DNA from: K189A clade bacterium
GTDB taxonomy: Bacteria > Pseudomonadota > Gammaproteobacteria > Pseudomonadales > Azotimanducaceae
Reading direction: 5' to 3'
NCBI GenBank assembly: GCA_902565895.1
Contig: CACFGV010000004.1
Span: forward strand, 26,186 to 90,185
DNA length: 64,000 nt
Positions 29,071 to 38,634 of this stretch are shown here, piece after piece. The translations under genes and the position numbers were made by a program. Positions within the stretch are counted from its first letter, which is position 1; the number at the start of each line of letters is the position of its first letter. The notes beneath the pieces are model-generated. The model had not been told where the DNA came from. It did not search any database and was given only the letters and a program-made list of their open reading frames with translations.

Positions 29071-31229
29071 ATAACAAGCTCACCCCAGAGCGCCTTTTTT
29101 CCGAACCCGCTTTACGACTTGAACAACCTTCCCAATACAAAATTTCACCCTGCGCCAATTACGTTAGCTTTTTGCGAGCAAACGCCCAGCGCAGTCGGCA
29201 ACTGGACCTATGGCTGTTAGATAGAGCATCACAACAGGAGCGTTGCTTGTTGAACGCCGCTGCTGTGACCGATGAGCGCGACGACGATGTAACCAAACTG
29301 TCGCCGGCGGAGCGTGCGGAAAGAGAACGCCGTCGGCAGTTTACTCAAGGCGTCACCGAGTATTTCTGGTGTCCGCACGCTAACGCGCTGGTCGCCTGCA
29401 TAGACGGTCAGGCTTATTATGTGTCTGTAGATCTGAGTGAAATAACTCGCCTAACCGACGCCGATAAACGTCAAAGCGCCTTTACCATCAGTTCCAACGG
29501 CTCGTACATCAGCTATGTGCGCAATGGCGAGCTGTATTTTCGCCGGTTGAGTCCCGAGACGGCACCAGAGACCCGAGTCAGTTTTGACGCGACCGCAACC
29601 GTAACGAACGGCCTAGCGGACTTTTTGGCCGCTGAAGAAATGCACCGATTTAATGGTCATTGGTGGTCACCTGATGAATCGCTGTTGTTTTTCTGCAAGG
29701 TCGACGAAACACCCGTTGCCATAAGCAATCGTACAGAAGTAGACGCTCGCGGCAGCCACACCATTGAGCAACGTTACCCCTTCGCAGGAGCCACAAATCC
29801 ATCAGTGGCCTTGTGGCAATACCACGTTAACTCTGGCGAGCAGCAGCAAATATGGCAAGACAGCACTGAGTATGCATATCTGGCTCGGGTAAATGCCTTT
29901 AGCGACGGCCTGTACATCCAATGCCAGGATCGGCTTCAGCAGACGCTCACAATTTTGTACAAAGACTATGCTCAACCAGCCTGGACGAGCTTTTTCGTAG
30001 AGCGTTCAGCTACTTGGGTCAATTTGACCGATGATCTGACAGAAGCCAGTAACGGCAGGATTATTTTTACCTCAGAGGCCAACGGTCCTCGTCAGGCCAT
30101 AGTGCTGAGCAAACAAAAAGAACCGAAATCTCTGCACGGCCCCAGCCACATCAACCAAGTGCTGGCAGTCGATCAACTCAATCTCTTCGTTTGCGGTTGG
30201 GATGAAACACCCACCGAGAATCATCTCTTTGCCCTGTCTCTAGAAGGTGATAAGTGTGAAAAGCTGACCAAAGACAAGGGCTGGCACGATCTAATAATCA
30301 ACCCAGAGCACTCAGTGCTGTTGGACCGCTTTACCAGCGACCGCACTCCTTTGAGGGTGACGCTGCAACCAGTGCGGGGTAGTCATTCCGGCAACAGTTT
30401 TGACTTATTCGAAGAAGTGATTGATGCGCAACACCCCTATCATCCGTTCATCAATAGCCACGTCAACAGCCAGTTCGACTACTTGCCTGGTCCTGATAAG
30501 CATCCCTTACACTACCGACTTACACCGCCTCTAAATCCAACCGGCAAACATCCAGTAATCGTCTATGTTTATGGTGGCCCTGGCGCACAAAAAGTACGTC
30601 GCGAATGGAGTCCCCTGTTACTGCAGTTGTTCGCACATCACGGATTTGGCGTGTTAGAACTAGACAACCGTGGCTCGACCAATAGAGGCCGTGACTTTGA
30701 AGCGCCGATCTACCGCGCGATGGGTAGCGCGGAGGTGGACGATCAGTTGCTTGGCATCGCGATGCTGAAAGACGTTGCTTGGGCCGACCTAGGTAACCTA
30801 GGAATTTTTGGCCACAGTTATGGCGGCTATATGACCCTAATGTCGTTGTGTAAAGCGCCCAACGTTTTTAAAGCAGGAGTTGCTGTAGCACCCGTGAGCG
30901 ATTGGCGGCTTTATGACAGTCATTACACTGAACGATACATGGGCCTGCCTGAAGAGAATGCTGAGGCCTACCAACAAAGCAGCGTCATCGCACACCTCGC
31001 TGAGCTGTCCAATCCGCTGTTACTGATGCATGGAATGGCCGACGACAATGTACTTTTCAGTCACAGCACTCTGATCATGTCAGAATTACAAAAACTTGGG
31101 AAAACGTTCGATTTAATGACTTATCCTGGCGCGAAACACTCCATGCAAGAGCGCCACGTCTCGATTCACAGATTTACCACGATCTTAGAATTTTTTACCC
31201 GCCATCTGCAGACAGGAACAAACGTCTAA
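29067..31229 (+). CDS. S9 family prolyl dipeptidyl peptidase (DPP IV-like)
   Basis: A 720-residue serine peptidase with an N-terminal eight-bladed propeller (DPPIV_N, about 60-430) and an alpha/beta-hydrolase C domain (about 480-720). The catalytic triad is Ser584 in FGHSYGGYM, Asp659 in GMADDNVLF and His691 in GAKHSM. VEERMHRFNGHWWSP-like sequence in the propeller (AAEEMHRFNGHWWS) supplies the double-Glu motif that anchors the substrate N terminus in DPP IV enzymes. I see no signal peptide, so it is probably cytoplasmic. Its 3' end overlaps the convergent tatD gene by 35 bases. Confidence 0.93.
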   Translation: MNNKLTPERLFSEPALRLEQPSQYKISPCANYVSFLRANAQRSRQLDLWLLDRASQQERCLLNAAAVTDERDDDVTKLSPAERAERERRRQFTQGVTEYFWCPHANALVACIDGQAYYVSVDLSEITRLTDADKRQSAFTISSNGSYISYVRNGELYFRRLSPETAPETRVSFDATATVTNGLADFLAAEEMHRFNGHWWSPDESLLFFCKVDETPVAISNRTEVDARGSHTIEQRYPFAGATNPSVALWQYHVNSGEQQQIWQDSTEYAYLARVNAFSDGLYIQCQDRLQQTLTILYKDYAQPAWTSFFVERSATWVNLTDDLTEASNGRIIFTSEANGPRQAIVLSKQKEPKSLHGPSHINQVLAVDQLNLFVCGWDETPTENHLFALSLEGDKCEKLTKDKGWHDLIINPEHSVLLDRFTSDRTPLRVTLQPVRGSHSGNSFDLFEEVIDAQHPYHPFINSHVNSQFDYLPGPDKHPLHYRLTPPLNPTGKHPVIVYVYGGPGAQKVRREWSPLLLQLFAHHGFGVLELDNRGSTNRGRDFEAPIYRAMGSAEVDDQLLGIAMLKDVAWADLGNLGIFGHSYGGYMTLMSLCKAPNVFKAGVAVAPVSDWRLYDSHYTERYMGLPEENAEAYQQSSVIAHLAELSNPLLLMHGMADDNVLFSHSTLIMSELQKLGKTFDLMTYPGAKHSMQERHVSIHRFTTILEFFTRHLQTGTNV

Positions 31230-31950
31230 AGTTGTCACCCGTACGCTCGGCTAATTCATCAACATGTTCATCTCGCAACCGCGCAAGATACTTTGCCGTC
31301 TCAGCAACGAAGGCCGGTTCGTTTTCTTTACCTCTGTATGGAACGGGTGCCAACCAAGGCGCATCGGTTTCAATAAGCAGTCTATCCGCCGGAACTTGGC
31401 GGGCCACTTCCCGAACGTTTTCAGCATTAGCAAAAGTCACAATGCCGGAGATGGAAATGTAGTACCCCATGGACAGAGCTTGTTCAGCCATTTCCCATGA
31501 CTCAGTAAAACAATGCAAAACTCCGACAACATCCGGGTACCGTTTGAGTATGCCCAGAGTGTCTCGCTCTGCGTCGCGAGTGTGAATAACGACCGGCAAT
31601 CCGTACTTCTGGGCTAAGCTCATTTGATGCTCGAAAGCGGCAAGTTGCCTTTGTCTTTCGTCTACATCTGAGGCAGTTTTATAGTCCAAACCAGTTTCGC
31701 CGACTGCCACAACACTCGAAGCGCTAAGCTTAGTTTCTATCCACCCGAAATCTTGCCCAGCGCTCTGGGGATGCAACCCCACGCTCGCCCAAACGTCATC
31801 ATTGGCATTTGCAACCGCCAAAACATCATCTATACCGACTTCGTCTACACCAATGCATAAAACACCATCGACGCCACTGGAACGCGCACGCTCCAACGCG
31901 CCCGACGACGACTTGAGGTAATTTAAATGACAGTGAGAATCGACATACAT
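31195..31950 (-). CDS. TatD-family metal-dependent hydrolase
   Basis: A 251-residue TIM-barrel DNase/hydrolase. Metal ligands are the N-terminal HxH (His6, His8 in DSHCHL), the Glu in VAVGETGLDY, His in PVVIHTRDAE, His in VLHCFTES and Asp in LIETDAPWLAP. It matches the YcfH/TatD branch that follows holB in many gammaproteobacteria, where a pilZ gene often lies between; none is present here. It starts five bases after holB and is the last gene of the fabF-mltG-tmk-holB-tatD run. Confidence 0.92.
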   Translation of the reverse strand: MYVDSHCHLNYLKSSSGALERARSSGVDGVLCIGVDEVGIDDVLAVANANDDVWASVGLHPQSAGQDFGWIETKLSASSVVAVGETGLDYKTASDVDERQRQLAAFEHQMSLAQKYGLPVVIHTRDAERDTLGILKRYPDVVGVLHCFTESWEMAEQALSMGYYISISGIVTFANAENVREVARQVPADRLLIETDAPWLAPVPYRGKENEPAFVAETAKYLARLRDEHVDELAERTGDNFRRLFLSADGG

Positions 31951-31955
31951 TTCTT

Positions 31956-32831
31956 TTAAGCACCTGCTTGTAACTTTTGTTTACTGCGCTTGGACGCCGA
32001 AATCGCCTGCCACTGCGCGAGCAACCTTTCGACCAGCAATTGCGGATTCGCCGAATTAGAACTCTGCAGCGCTATTCGCACCTGATTTACCTCATCGATA
32101 AATGCCAACGTCTGTCGATCAGCAGACTGCCATTGACGTGACACCAACAAGCGCGACCATCGCGCCAGCACCTCAACAACGTCGGCTTTTAGCAGTATCG
32201 CAGCGCATGCGCTTGGCTCGTGACTGTGCTCAAGGTCATCCAACCATTGGCGTAAATCAAAACCCTGAGCGTTTAACAGAGCCAATGGTGCGCCATTGGT
32301 CTCTAATAAGTCCTCTGCTTGCGGCGCAACACCCTGTTCAATTAGCCATTTCACCGACGATTCGCGATCTCGCTCGAGTTCATACCGCTGACAACGGCTT
32401 CTGATGGTCGGCAAAAGCCGACCCCAGTATGGCGTAACGAGTATGATGTGGGTATTGGGAGGTGGTTCTTCTAAGATTTTCAGCAATGCATTAGCGGCGT
32501 TCTTATTCATTAAGTGCGCATCAACAATGCCTGCAACCTTACGAACACTTATCTGCGGCGTTTGCACCGCAAATTGGTTCAACCGCCGAATCGCATCTAT
32601 TTTGATTACAGCACCTTCCGGTTGCAGCCAGCAAAAGTCCGGATGTGCCACCTGGTCCACCGGCAGATCACTCTTAATCTGCAGCAATTCTGAGGCGCAA
32701 CGTGACAGCAAATCCTCCCCACCCCAACCTTCTGCACAGGTCAGTGCAATAGCAGCGGGTAAACTCTGCCTTTCCGCCAAGTCAACAAGGCGCCCAACTA
32801 AGCCACCGTGCCAGGGATACAACTGAAACAT
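31956..32831 (-). CDS. holB: DNA polymerase III subunit delta'
   Basis: A 291-residue clamp-loader subunit. The AAA+-like N domain has the family-typical YPWHGGLVGRL start and LLKILEEPPPNTHIILVT with the SRC motif in IRSRCQRYEL. As usual for delta', the P-loop is not functional. The C-terminal helical collar domain follows (about 200-290). It is three bases downstream of tmk and five bases upstream of tatD. Confidence 0.93.
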   Translation of the reverse strand: MFQLYPWHGGLVGRLVDLAERQSLPAAIALTCAEGWGGEDLLSRCASELLQIKSDLPVDQVAHPDFCWLQPEGAVIKIDAIRRLNQFAVQTPQISVRKVAGIVDAHLMNKNAANALLKILEEPPPNTHIILVTPYWGRLLPTIRSRCQRYELERDRESSVKWLIEQGVAPQAEDLLETNGAPLALLNAQGFDLRQWLDDLEHSHEPSACAAILLKADVVEVLARWSRLLVSRQWQSADRQTLAFIDEVNQVRIALQSSNSANPQLLVERLLAQWQAISASKRSKQKLQAGA

Positions 32832-32834
32832 GAA

Positions 32835-33476
32835 CTAGGGCCGCGTCTGCCAGTCAGAGATGCACGCGGTAAGCTGAACCTCGATGGCAGCGGCAACTGC
32901 GTCCATTGTCTGTCCTGCATCAATCACTTTGTAGCGCTCTGATGTCACAGCTCGGGCCAGATAACCCGAGCGCACGCGCTGATAAAATTCTAACTGCTCG
33001 GATTCCATACGATCCTTTGCTCTGGCACGCATACGCTGTTCCGCAAGGGTCGGGTCTAAGTCTAAGATCAGGGTCAAATCGGGCTGTAAACCGTCTTGCA
33101 CCCACTCTTCAAGCAAGGCAATGCGCTCAAGCGCTAGACCCCGACCGTACCCCTGATAAGCATAAGATGCGTCGGTAAAGCGATCGCAAATGACCCATTC
33201 ACCGCGAGCCAGGGCCGGCTTAATCAAATTTTCTAAGTGCTGCATACGCGCTGCAAACACAAGCAATAGCTCCGTCAAAGCATCAACTCGCTCAGCTCGC
33301 TGGGTAAGCATTGCATCGCGTAAAGACTCAGCTAACGGGGTACCACCCGGTTCTCGGGTGCATACGAAAGGTATATCACGGGCCTCAAGAAGTTGGCTGA
33401 TAACGCCTATATTCGTGGTTTTCCCAACCCCCTCGGAGCCTTCTAACGAAATAAATCTACCTATACGTTGAGGCAT
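32835..33476 (-). CDS. tmk: thymidylate kinase
   Basis: Phosphorylates dTMP to dTDP. The 213 residues carry the P-loop LEGSEGVGKT (11-20), the DR(Y/F) motif in VICDRFTDASYAYQGYGRG, and the LID region around RARAKDRMESE, where basic residues in the LID are typical of the E. coli-type enzyme. REPGGTPLAESLRD is a family signature. It is nine bases after mltG and directly before holB. Confidence 0.96.
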   Translation of the reverse strand: MPQRIGRFISLEGSEGVGKTTNIGVISQLLEARDIPFVCTREPGGTPLAESLRDAMLTQRAERVDALTELLLVFAARMQHLENLIKPALARGEWVICDRFTDASYAYQGYGRGLALERIALLEEWVQDGLQPDLTLILDLDPTLAEQRMRARAKDRMESEQLEFYQRVRSGYLARAVTSERYKVIDAGQTMDAVAAAIEVQLTACISDWQTRP

Positions 33477-33485
33477 TCCGGCGAC

Positions 33486-34550
33486 CTAATCTGCTCGTTT
33501 TAGTTGAAATTTTCGCACTGCGGCGTTGTGCTCTTGTAGTGTTTGCGAAAACTGCGAAGTGCCGTCACCGCGCGCGACGAAGTACAAATACTCTCCTTCG
33601 GAGGGCTGCGCTGCCGCAAGCATAGAGTCCAGGGAAGGCAGTGCGATGGGCGTGGGCGGTAACCCTCTCACTCGGTAGGTATTAAAGGGCGATTCCACTC
33701 GCAAGTCACGTGATCGGATGTCGCCATCGAAGGCATCGCCCAGCGCATAAATCACAGTTGGGTCGGTTTGCAGCCGCATGTTTAAGCGCAAGCGATTGTG
33801 AAATACCTGACTTATAGTGCGACGGTCGCTTTCTTCCGCGCTCTCTTTCTCAATGATGGACGCAAGAATTAGCAGTTCCTCTGGAGAGGCTAGTTTTGCT
33901 GAAGGGCTTTTTTGTTGCCAAGCGTAGGCGAGTTTTTCTGCCATGGCTTTCTGTGACAACAGCAAAACATCGCTAACTTTAGTGCCTTTCACGACATGAT
34001 AGGTGTCTGGAAAAAAATATCCCTCCGCAAAGGGTAAATCCAAGTTGAGGCGCGTGAGTAACCGCTGTAACTCGTTGTTAGCGAGTCCAATGCCAAGGTC
34101 GTCTATCAGCACTGTATCACTGCGCAACCTCGCTAACGCGTCCTGCAATCTGAGACCTTCGGCAAGCTGCACAGAGTGCAGCACTACGTTGCCCGTAGCC
34201 ATCAGCGTCAACAGCATCTGGGGTGACACATGCCTTGGAATCTCATACTCGCCAGCTTGCAGAACGCTGTCCAGCCCTCGCAATCTCGCGTACAGAGAGA
34301 GCAGCGTAGTGTTTGTCACCGCGCGACGTTGCTGCAATTGGTTAGCAATGTCAGCAAACGACTGGCCGACTTGTACCTCAAAGCGAATGGGATCAGGTAA
34401 ATCCCCAGGGCGTTCCGCCCAACCTAGGAGGCCGAAATAGGCCCCTAAAATGATCAATACAATACCGGAAACGCCAGCACCTACAGAGACTAGAGTGGGT
34501 TTACGCGGCGTATCTTGTGCTAGCAGCGGATCATTCAGTAAGTCAGACAC
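33486..34550 (-). CDS. mltG: endolytic murein transglycosylase MltG
   Basis: A 354-residue inner-membrane lytic transglycosylase that cuts nascent peptidoglycan strands. One N-terminal transmembrane helix (about 20-43) is followed by a LysM-like domain (about 55-130) and the YceG catalytic domain. The catalytic Glu234 is in LASIIEKES, with AEGYFFPDTYHV and QTDPTVIYALG as family blocks. It overlaps the fabF stop by eight bases. The pabC gene that commonly separates fabF and mltG is absent. Confidence 0.95.
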   Translation of the reverse strand: MSDLLNDPLLAQDTPRKPTLVSVGAGVSGIVLIILGAYFGLLGWAERPGDLPDPIRFEVQVGQSFADIANQLQQRRAVTNTTLLSLYARLRGLDSVLQAGEYEIPRHVSPQMLLTLMATGNVVLHSVQLAEGLRLQDALARLRSDTVLIDDLGIGLANNELQRLLTRLNLDLPFAEGYFFPDTYHVVKGTKVSDVLLLSQKAMAEKLAYAWQQKSPSAKLASPEELLILASIIEKESAEESDRRTISQVFHNRLRLNMRLQTDPTVIYALGDAFDGDIRSRDLRVESPFNTYRVRGLPPTPIALPSLDSMLAAAQPSEGEYLYFVARGDGTSQFSQTLQEHNAAVRKFQLKRAD

Positions 34551-35778
34551 GACTGAAGATTAAGGTGCCGTTTGTGCCGCCAAAGCCAAACGAATTGGTC
34601 GCAGCATGCTCCAAGCTAACTTGGCGGGCGTCGTTAGGCACATAGTCCAGATCACAGCCCTCACCTGGATTGTGGAGATTAATCGTAGGCGGCAATGCTT
34701 GATCGGTAATTGCCTTGATCGTGAATATTGCCTCCACAGAGCCCGCAGCACCTAAGAGGTGGCCAATCATTGATTTCGTGGAACTAATACAAAGTGATGT
34801 ATCCGCACCAAAAACGGATTTAATGCCTTGTGTCTCAGCGACATCACCTAGGGGAGTAGAGGTGCCATGGGCATTTAGGTATCCCACATCTTGAGGATTT
34901 AGCTGGGCGTCATTAAGCGCATTCTGCATCGCCGCTGCACCACCTTCCCCTGATTCTGCGGGACCAGTGATGTGGTAAGCGTCCGCACTCATGCCGAACC
35001 CAGTAACCTCGGCATAGATAGCAGCACCACGCGCTTTGGCTCGATCATAATCTTCAAGAACGAGAACCCCCGCCCCTTCTCCAAGCACAAACCCATCACG
35101 TTCAGCATCCCAGGGCCTGCTGGCCCCTTGGGGATCATCATTACGAGTAGAGAGCGCTTTCATAGAATGGAATCCTGCCACAGTAATTGGCGAGGTTGCG
35201 GACTCGGAGCCGCCCACGATCATCACGTCTGCTTCACCGTATTGAATCATACGAGCGCCGAAACCGATGTTGTGTGTACCGGTAGTGCAGGCCGTCACAA
35301 CAGCGAAATTAGGTCCTTTGAAGCCCCATTCGATAGACACGTTACCTGAGATCATGTTGATAACGACGCCTGGGATGAAAAACGGCGATACCCTTCTAGG
35401 CCCGCTGTTTACTAAAGTTGCATGAGTGTTCTCTATGCTCTCAATGCCACCAATGCCTGAGCCTATAGCCACGCCAATGCGGTCAGCATCATCTGGGTTA
35501 GCACTTAGCCCCGCATCGTTAATCGCCTGGGTAGCGGCGGCTATACCTAGTTGGATAAAAGAATCCATGCGCCGGGCTTCTTTTGGGTTCATATAGTCGC
35601 TGATGTCGAAATCAACAACATTGCCACAGATCTTGACGCCGAAGGCTTCGGTGTCGAAGCCTTCGTTTTGGCGGATACCACTCTTTCCAGCCAGCGCAGC
35701 CTGCCATGACTCATCAACGTTGTGCCCAATAGGCGAGACCATGCCCATGCCAGTAACGACAACCCTACGTCTGCTCAT
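34543..35778 (-). CDS. fabF: beta-ketoacyl-ACP synthase II
   Basis: Condenses malonyl-ACP with acyl-ACP in fatty acid elongation. 411 residues from the ATG at 35778 (MSRRRVVVTGMG), which is preceded by TTGGAG; the ATG at 35799 gives a non-family extension. The catalytic triad is Cys164 in VVTACTTGTH, His in NAHGTSTPLGD and His in MIGHLLGAAGS. It follows acpP after about 210 bases that contain a terminator, so it probably has its own promoter. Confidence 0.96.
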   Translation of the reverse strand: MSRRRVVVTGMGMVSPIGHNVDESWQAALAGKSGIRQNEGFDTEAFGVKICGNVVDFDISDYMNPKEARRMDSFIQLGIAAATQAINDAGLSANPDDADRIGVAIGSGIGGIESIENTHATLVNSGPRRVSPFFIPGVVINMISGNVSIEWGFKGPNFAVVTACTTGTHNIGFGARMIQYGEADVMIVGGSESATSPITVAGFHSMKALSTRNDDPQGASRPWDAERDGFVLGEGAGVLVLEDYDRAKARGAAIYAEVTGFGMSADAYHITGPAESGEGGAAAMQNALNDAQLNPQDVGYLNAHGTSTPLGDVAETQGIKSVFGADTSLCISSTKSMIGHLLGAAGSVEAIFTIKAITDQALPPTINLHNPGEGCDLDYVPNDARQVSLEHAATNSFGFGGTNGTLIFSRV

Positions 35779-35956
35779 AGCTACGCTCCAAGACCACAAA
35801 TTGAATAACGAGCGCTTATCATAATAAATGCTCCATCGCTTGTATCATGTATTGTCCCTTACCGACTTGAATTCGGGCAATAAAATACCGCCAACAAACC
35901 GAATGGTTGATGGGGTCAATACGGAGTGGGTAGAGATCGGGCGACATGCCCTAACG

Positions 35957-35984
35957 AAAAAAGGCGCCAGCAATGCGAGCGCCT
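35957..35984 (-). terminator. intrinsic terminator after acpP
   Basis: On the minus strand AGGCGC, an 11-base loop and GCGCCT form a six-pair GC-rich stem followed by a T run of six. It lies nine bases beyond the acpP stop codon. It would end or reduce transcription between acpP and fabF, giving acpP a separate, high-copy message. Confidence 0.75.
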
Positions 35985-35992
35985 CGAGTCAT

Positions 35993-36226
35993 CTATTGGT
36001 GAGCCAGTATGTAGTCTATGGCTTCTTTAACGGTGGTAATCTTTTCGGCCTCTTCGTCCGGAATTTCTGTTTCAAATTCTTCTTCGAGCGCCATGACCAA
36101 TTCAACGGTATCCAACGAATCAGCGCCCAGGTCTTCTACAAAAGAGGCATCGTTGCCCACTTCTTCTTCCTTAACGCCGAGTTGTTCACAGATAAGCTTT
36201 TTTACTCTTTCCTCAACATTACTCAT
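35993..36226 (-). CDS. acpP: acyl carrier protein
   Basis: 77 residues, strongly acidic four-helix bundle. Ser37 in GADSLDTVE is the phosphopantetheine attachment site and the sequence closely follows E. coli AcpP. It carries growing acyl chains for FabD/FabG/FabF and for lipid A and phospholipid synthesis. It has its own likely promoter upstream, an AGGAGA ribosome site, and a terminator immediately downstream, as expected for one of the most abundant proteins in the cell. Confidence 0.97.
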   Translation of the reverse strand: MSNVEERVKKLICEQLGVKEEEVGNDASFVEDLGADSLDTVELVMALEEEFETEIPDEEAEKITTVKEAIDYILAHQ

Positions 36227-36268
36227 GCTAAAGACATCTCCTGATGGTTCCTAGGTTCGAGGCGCGGG

Positions 36269-36297
36269 ATTCTATAGATGCGGTTTTGGCAATTCAA
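36269..36297 (-). promoter_or_regulatory. sigma70-type promoter for acpP
   Basis: On the minus strand TTGAAT (36297-36292) is separated by 17 bases from TAGAAT (36274-36269), which matches TATAAT at five of six positions. It lies in the fabG-acpP gap about 45 bases before the acpP ATG. With the terminator downstream it makes acpP an independent transcription unit within the fab cluster. Confidence 0.55.
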
Positions 36298-36345
36298 TAA
36301 TCAATTTCACTGAAATCTGTGCATGCCTTGTCAACTTTTTGGCGA

Positions 36346-37077
36346 CTAGCTCAGGAACATTCCGCCGTTAATGTGAAGCGTTTGGCCGGTTATGTATGCG
36401 CCATCATCACTGCTCAAAAAAGCTGCGGCAGCGGCCACATCGTTCGCCTGACCCATTCGACCTAGTGGAATTCTGGTTAACATCGCATCGCGTTGTTCAT
36501 TAGTCAGCTCTGCGGTCATATCCGTTTCAATTAGACCTGGCGCTAGCAGATTTACGGTGATACCTCTTGACGCAACTTCTAGCGCCAAGGATCGAGTGAA
36601 TCCCTCCAATCCAGCTTTACTCGCTACATAATTTACTTGTCCGGGATTCCCAAGCCGACCGACCACCGATCCCACATTGATGATGCGACCCCATCGTGCC
36701 TTAACCATATTGCGCAACAGCGCCTTGGTCACGCGAAATGCTCCGCTGAGATTGGTATCGACTACGTCTTGCCATTCCTCTGCGGACATACGCAGCATTA
36801 GATTGTCTCTGGTTATCGCCGCGTTGTTGACCAGTATCAAGGGGGACCCGACCTCCAAGGTCGCTAGTTCTTCAACCATGGCCTCAACAGAATGCTGGTC
36901 TTGTACTAACAATTTAAGACCACAGCCACGGTCGCCTAGGTCATTTGAAATCTGTTCCGCGCCGGCTGCTGTGGTGGCTGTACCTATAACGAAAAAACCC
37001 TGGTCTGCTAGCTTCTCCGCAATCGCCGATCCAATGCCGCGACTGGCACCTGTTACCAATGCACTTTTGGATTCCAT
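36346..37077 (-). CDS. fabG: 3-oxoacyl-ACP reductase
   Basis: NADPH-dependent reduction of 3-oxoacyl-ACP. The 243 residues show the SDR cofactor motif TGASRGIG (9-16), NNAAITRD, and the catalytic Ser137, Tyr150 and Lys154 (YVASK). The C terminus ITGQTLHINGGMFLS is typical of true FabG. It lies 19 bases after fabD, in the conserved fabD-fabG-acpP order. Confidence 0.96.
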   Translation of the reverse strand: MESKSALVTGASRGIGSAIAEKLADQGFFVIGTATTAAGAEQISNDLGDRGCGLKLLVQDQHSVEAMVEELATLEVGSPLILVNNAAITRDNLMLRMSAEEWQDVVDTNLSGAFRVTKALLRNMVKARWGRIINVGSVVGRLGNPGQVNYVASKAGLEGFTRSLALEVASRGITVNLLAPGLIETDMTAELTNEQRDAMLTRIPLGRMGQANDVAAAAAFLSSDDGAYITGQTLHINGGMFLS

Positions 37078-37096
37078 GGTTCCCTCGTAGTCTTGG

Positions 37097-38023
37097 CTAT
37101 AACGCTATTGCGTCGGTCAGCCCATCAGCGGAGGACAGCGCGATCGTCGGCGTACCCCGGGCGATACGTTTTACCAAGCCGCTAAGAACGTTACCCGGCC
37201 CGGCTTCGATAAATTGATCAACGCCCTCGGCAACCAGCTTTTCTATCGTTTCAGTCCAGCGCACCGGTGCTGATAGCTGTGCAATTAAATTAGTACGCAG
37301 TTCTTCCACACTAGCCGCTGGTTGTGCGTGCACATTTTGAATCACTGTTGTTTGTGGCATTACCACGTTCACATCGTTCAGCGCTGCGGAGAACTCTTCG
37401 GCTGCGGCAACCATCAAAGGAGAATGAAACGGGCCGCTGACATCGAGCGTTACCGCGCGTTTGGCCCCAGCTTCTTTACAGACCGAGATTGCAGCTTCAA
37501 CCGCAGCGCTTTCTCCGGCAATGACTACCTGACCGGGCGCATTGTAATTGGCCGCAGTGACCACGCCGGGGATCGAATCGCAACAGTCACGCACAGTCGC
37601 GTCGTCAAGGCCTAAGACGGCTGCCATGCCACCCTGTCCAATGGGCACGGCCTGTTGCATCAATTCACCGCGCTTGCGGACCAGCCGTACAGCGTCCACA
37701 AAGTTAATCGCTCCCGCGCAAACGAGCGCTGAATACTCTCCCAGACTGTGGCCAGCCATGGCATCGGCTTGAACGGGCTGCGCACGCTCGCTTTGCAGCA
37801 CATCCCACAACGCAACGCTTGCCGTCAATAAGGCCGGTTGCGTGTTCTCTGTTTGACCAAGTACCTCTGCTGGTCCGTCTTGGGTCATCTGCCACAGATC
37901 AAATGACAAGGCTTCGGAGGCTTCAGCAAAGCGCTGTTTTATGATCGAACTGTGATTCGCGACATCCGCTAACATTCCAACGGATTGAGCACCTTGTCCT
38001 GGGAAAACAGCTGCAACACGCAT
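37097..38023 (-). CDS. fabD: malonyl-CoA-ACP transacylase
   Basis: Transfers malonyl from CoA to ACP. 308 residues with the FPGQGAQ N terminus, the nucleophile Ser93 in AGHSLGEYSAL, the His partner in SGPFHSPLM, and the QNVHAQP block. AAGGA lies ahead of the ATG at 38023. In most gammaproteobacteria plsX and fabH directly precede fabD. Here the upstream neighbour is rpmF, 242 bases away, so fabD appears to carry its own promoter. Confidence 0.96.
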   Translation of the reverse strand: MRVAAVFPGQGAQSVGMLADVANHSSIIKQRFAEASEALSFDLWQMTQDGPAEVLGQTENTQPALLTASVALWDVLQSERAQPVQADAMAGHSLGEYSALVCAGAINFVDAVRLVRKRGELMQQAVPIGQGGMAAVLGLDDATVRDCCDSIPGVVTAANYNAPGQVVIAGESAAVEAAISVCKEAGAKRAVTLDVSGPFHSPLMVAAAEEFSAALNDVNVVMPQTTVIQNVHAQPAASVEELRTNLIAQLSAPVRWTETIEKLVAEGVDQFIEAGPGNVLSGLVKRIARGTPTIALSSADGLTDAIAL

Positions 38024-38265
38024 AGCTTATGTCCTTATATTAATACATCTCGAGCAATGGTCCGCCTGTTTTGACCTGTACCTAGCATCCATGAAGTCGC
38101 CAGGGCTGCAGCGCTGACGGATGCAATACCAAGTCAGGAGGTTCAGTTTTGGTATGTCAGACGGGGTTGTCATACTGCGCAACAGGCTTGCGAATTTCGC
38201 CGAGAAATTTCCAGGCAGAAAAGCGACAGCCTTAACGCTGCTTGTTCGGGGCGTCGAAATGAGAA
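38024..38265. other. gap at the place normally holding plsX and fabH
   Basis: 242 bases between rpmF and fabD. Reading the minus strand in all frames I find no stretch resembling PlsX or FabH, so no remnant is visible. Apart from a short GAAATTTC-rich palindromic patch and the fabD ribosome site, nothing stands out. It probably holds the fabD promoter. Confidence 0.5.
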
Positions 38266-38442
38266 CTATTTTTTATCTGGCATGACCTGACGGCCGCGAT
38301 AGAAGCCATCAGCACTCACATGATGTCGACGGTGAGTTTCTCCAGATGTCGGTTCTACTGACAACGTCGGCGCAGATAATGCGTCGTGGGAGCGTCTCTG
38401 CCCTCTGCGAGAACGCGTAACCTTACTTTTTTGAACTGCCAT
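38266..38442 (-). CDS. rpmF: 50S ribosomal protein L32
   Basis: A 58-residue basic ribosomal protein. It starts [20 protein letters not shown], the standard L32 N terminus, and contains [26 protein letters not shown]. The four-Cys zinc motif of some L32 forms is absent, as is usual in gammaproteobacteria. AGGAAA lies ahead of the ATG at 38442. It sits between yceD and fabD, keeping the conserved yceD-rpmF pair. Confidence 0.96.
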   Translation of the reverse strand: MAVQKSKVTRSRRGQRRSHDALSAPTLSVEPTSGETHRRHHVSADGFYRGRQVMPDKK

Positions 38443-38572
38443 AGCGGTTTCCTTTGTTTCAGTTATCTGGTTTTCCAGATAGCTCGTTGTGTCAATGACT
38501 GGTTATCTTTTGTGCAATGCCGGCGCGGTTAACGACCTGGCGTCGCTTAGAAGGCCTTTTTTTAAAACATCT

Positions 38573-38634
38573 ATTATTAATCTTCGGAATCTTACTTTGT
38601 TTCTCAATCTTCGGAATCTTGCTTTGTCGCAAGG
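38573..38634 (-). repeat. 27-base tandem duplication across the yceD stop codon
   Basis: A 15-base core (AAGATTCCGAAGATT on the minus strand) occurs twice at 27-base spacing, with flanking ACAAAG also repeated. The first copy encodes the last residues and stop of the YceD protein; the second lies immediately beyond the stop in the same phase. This looks like a recent small tandem duplication of the gene's 3' end. Confidence 0.7.
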
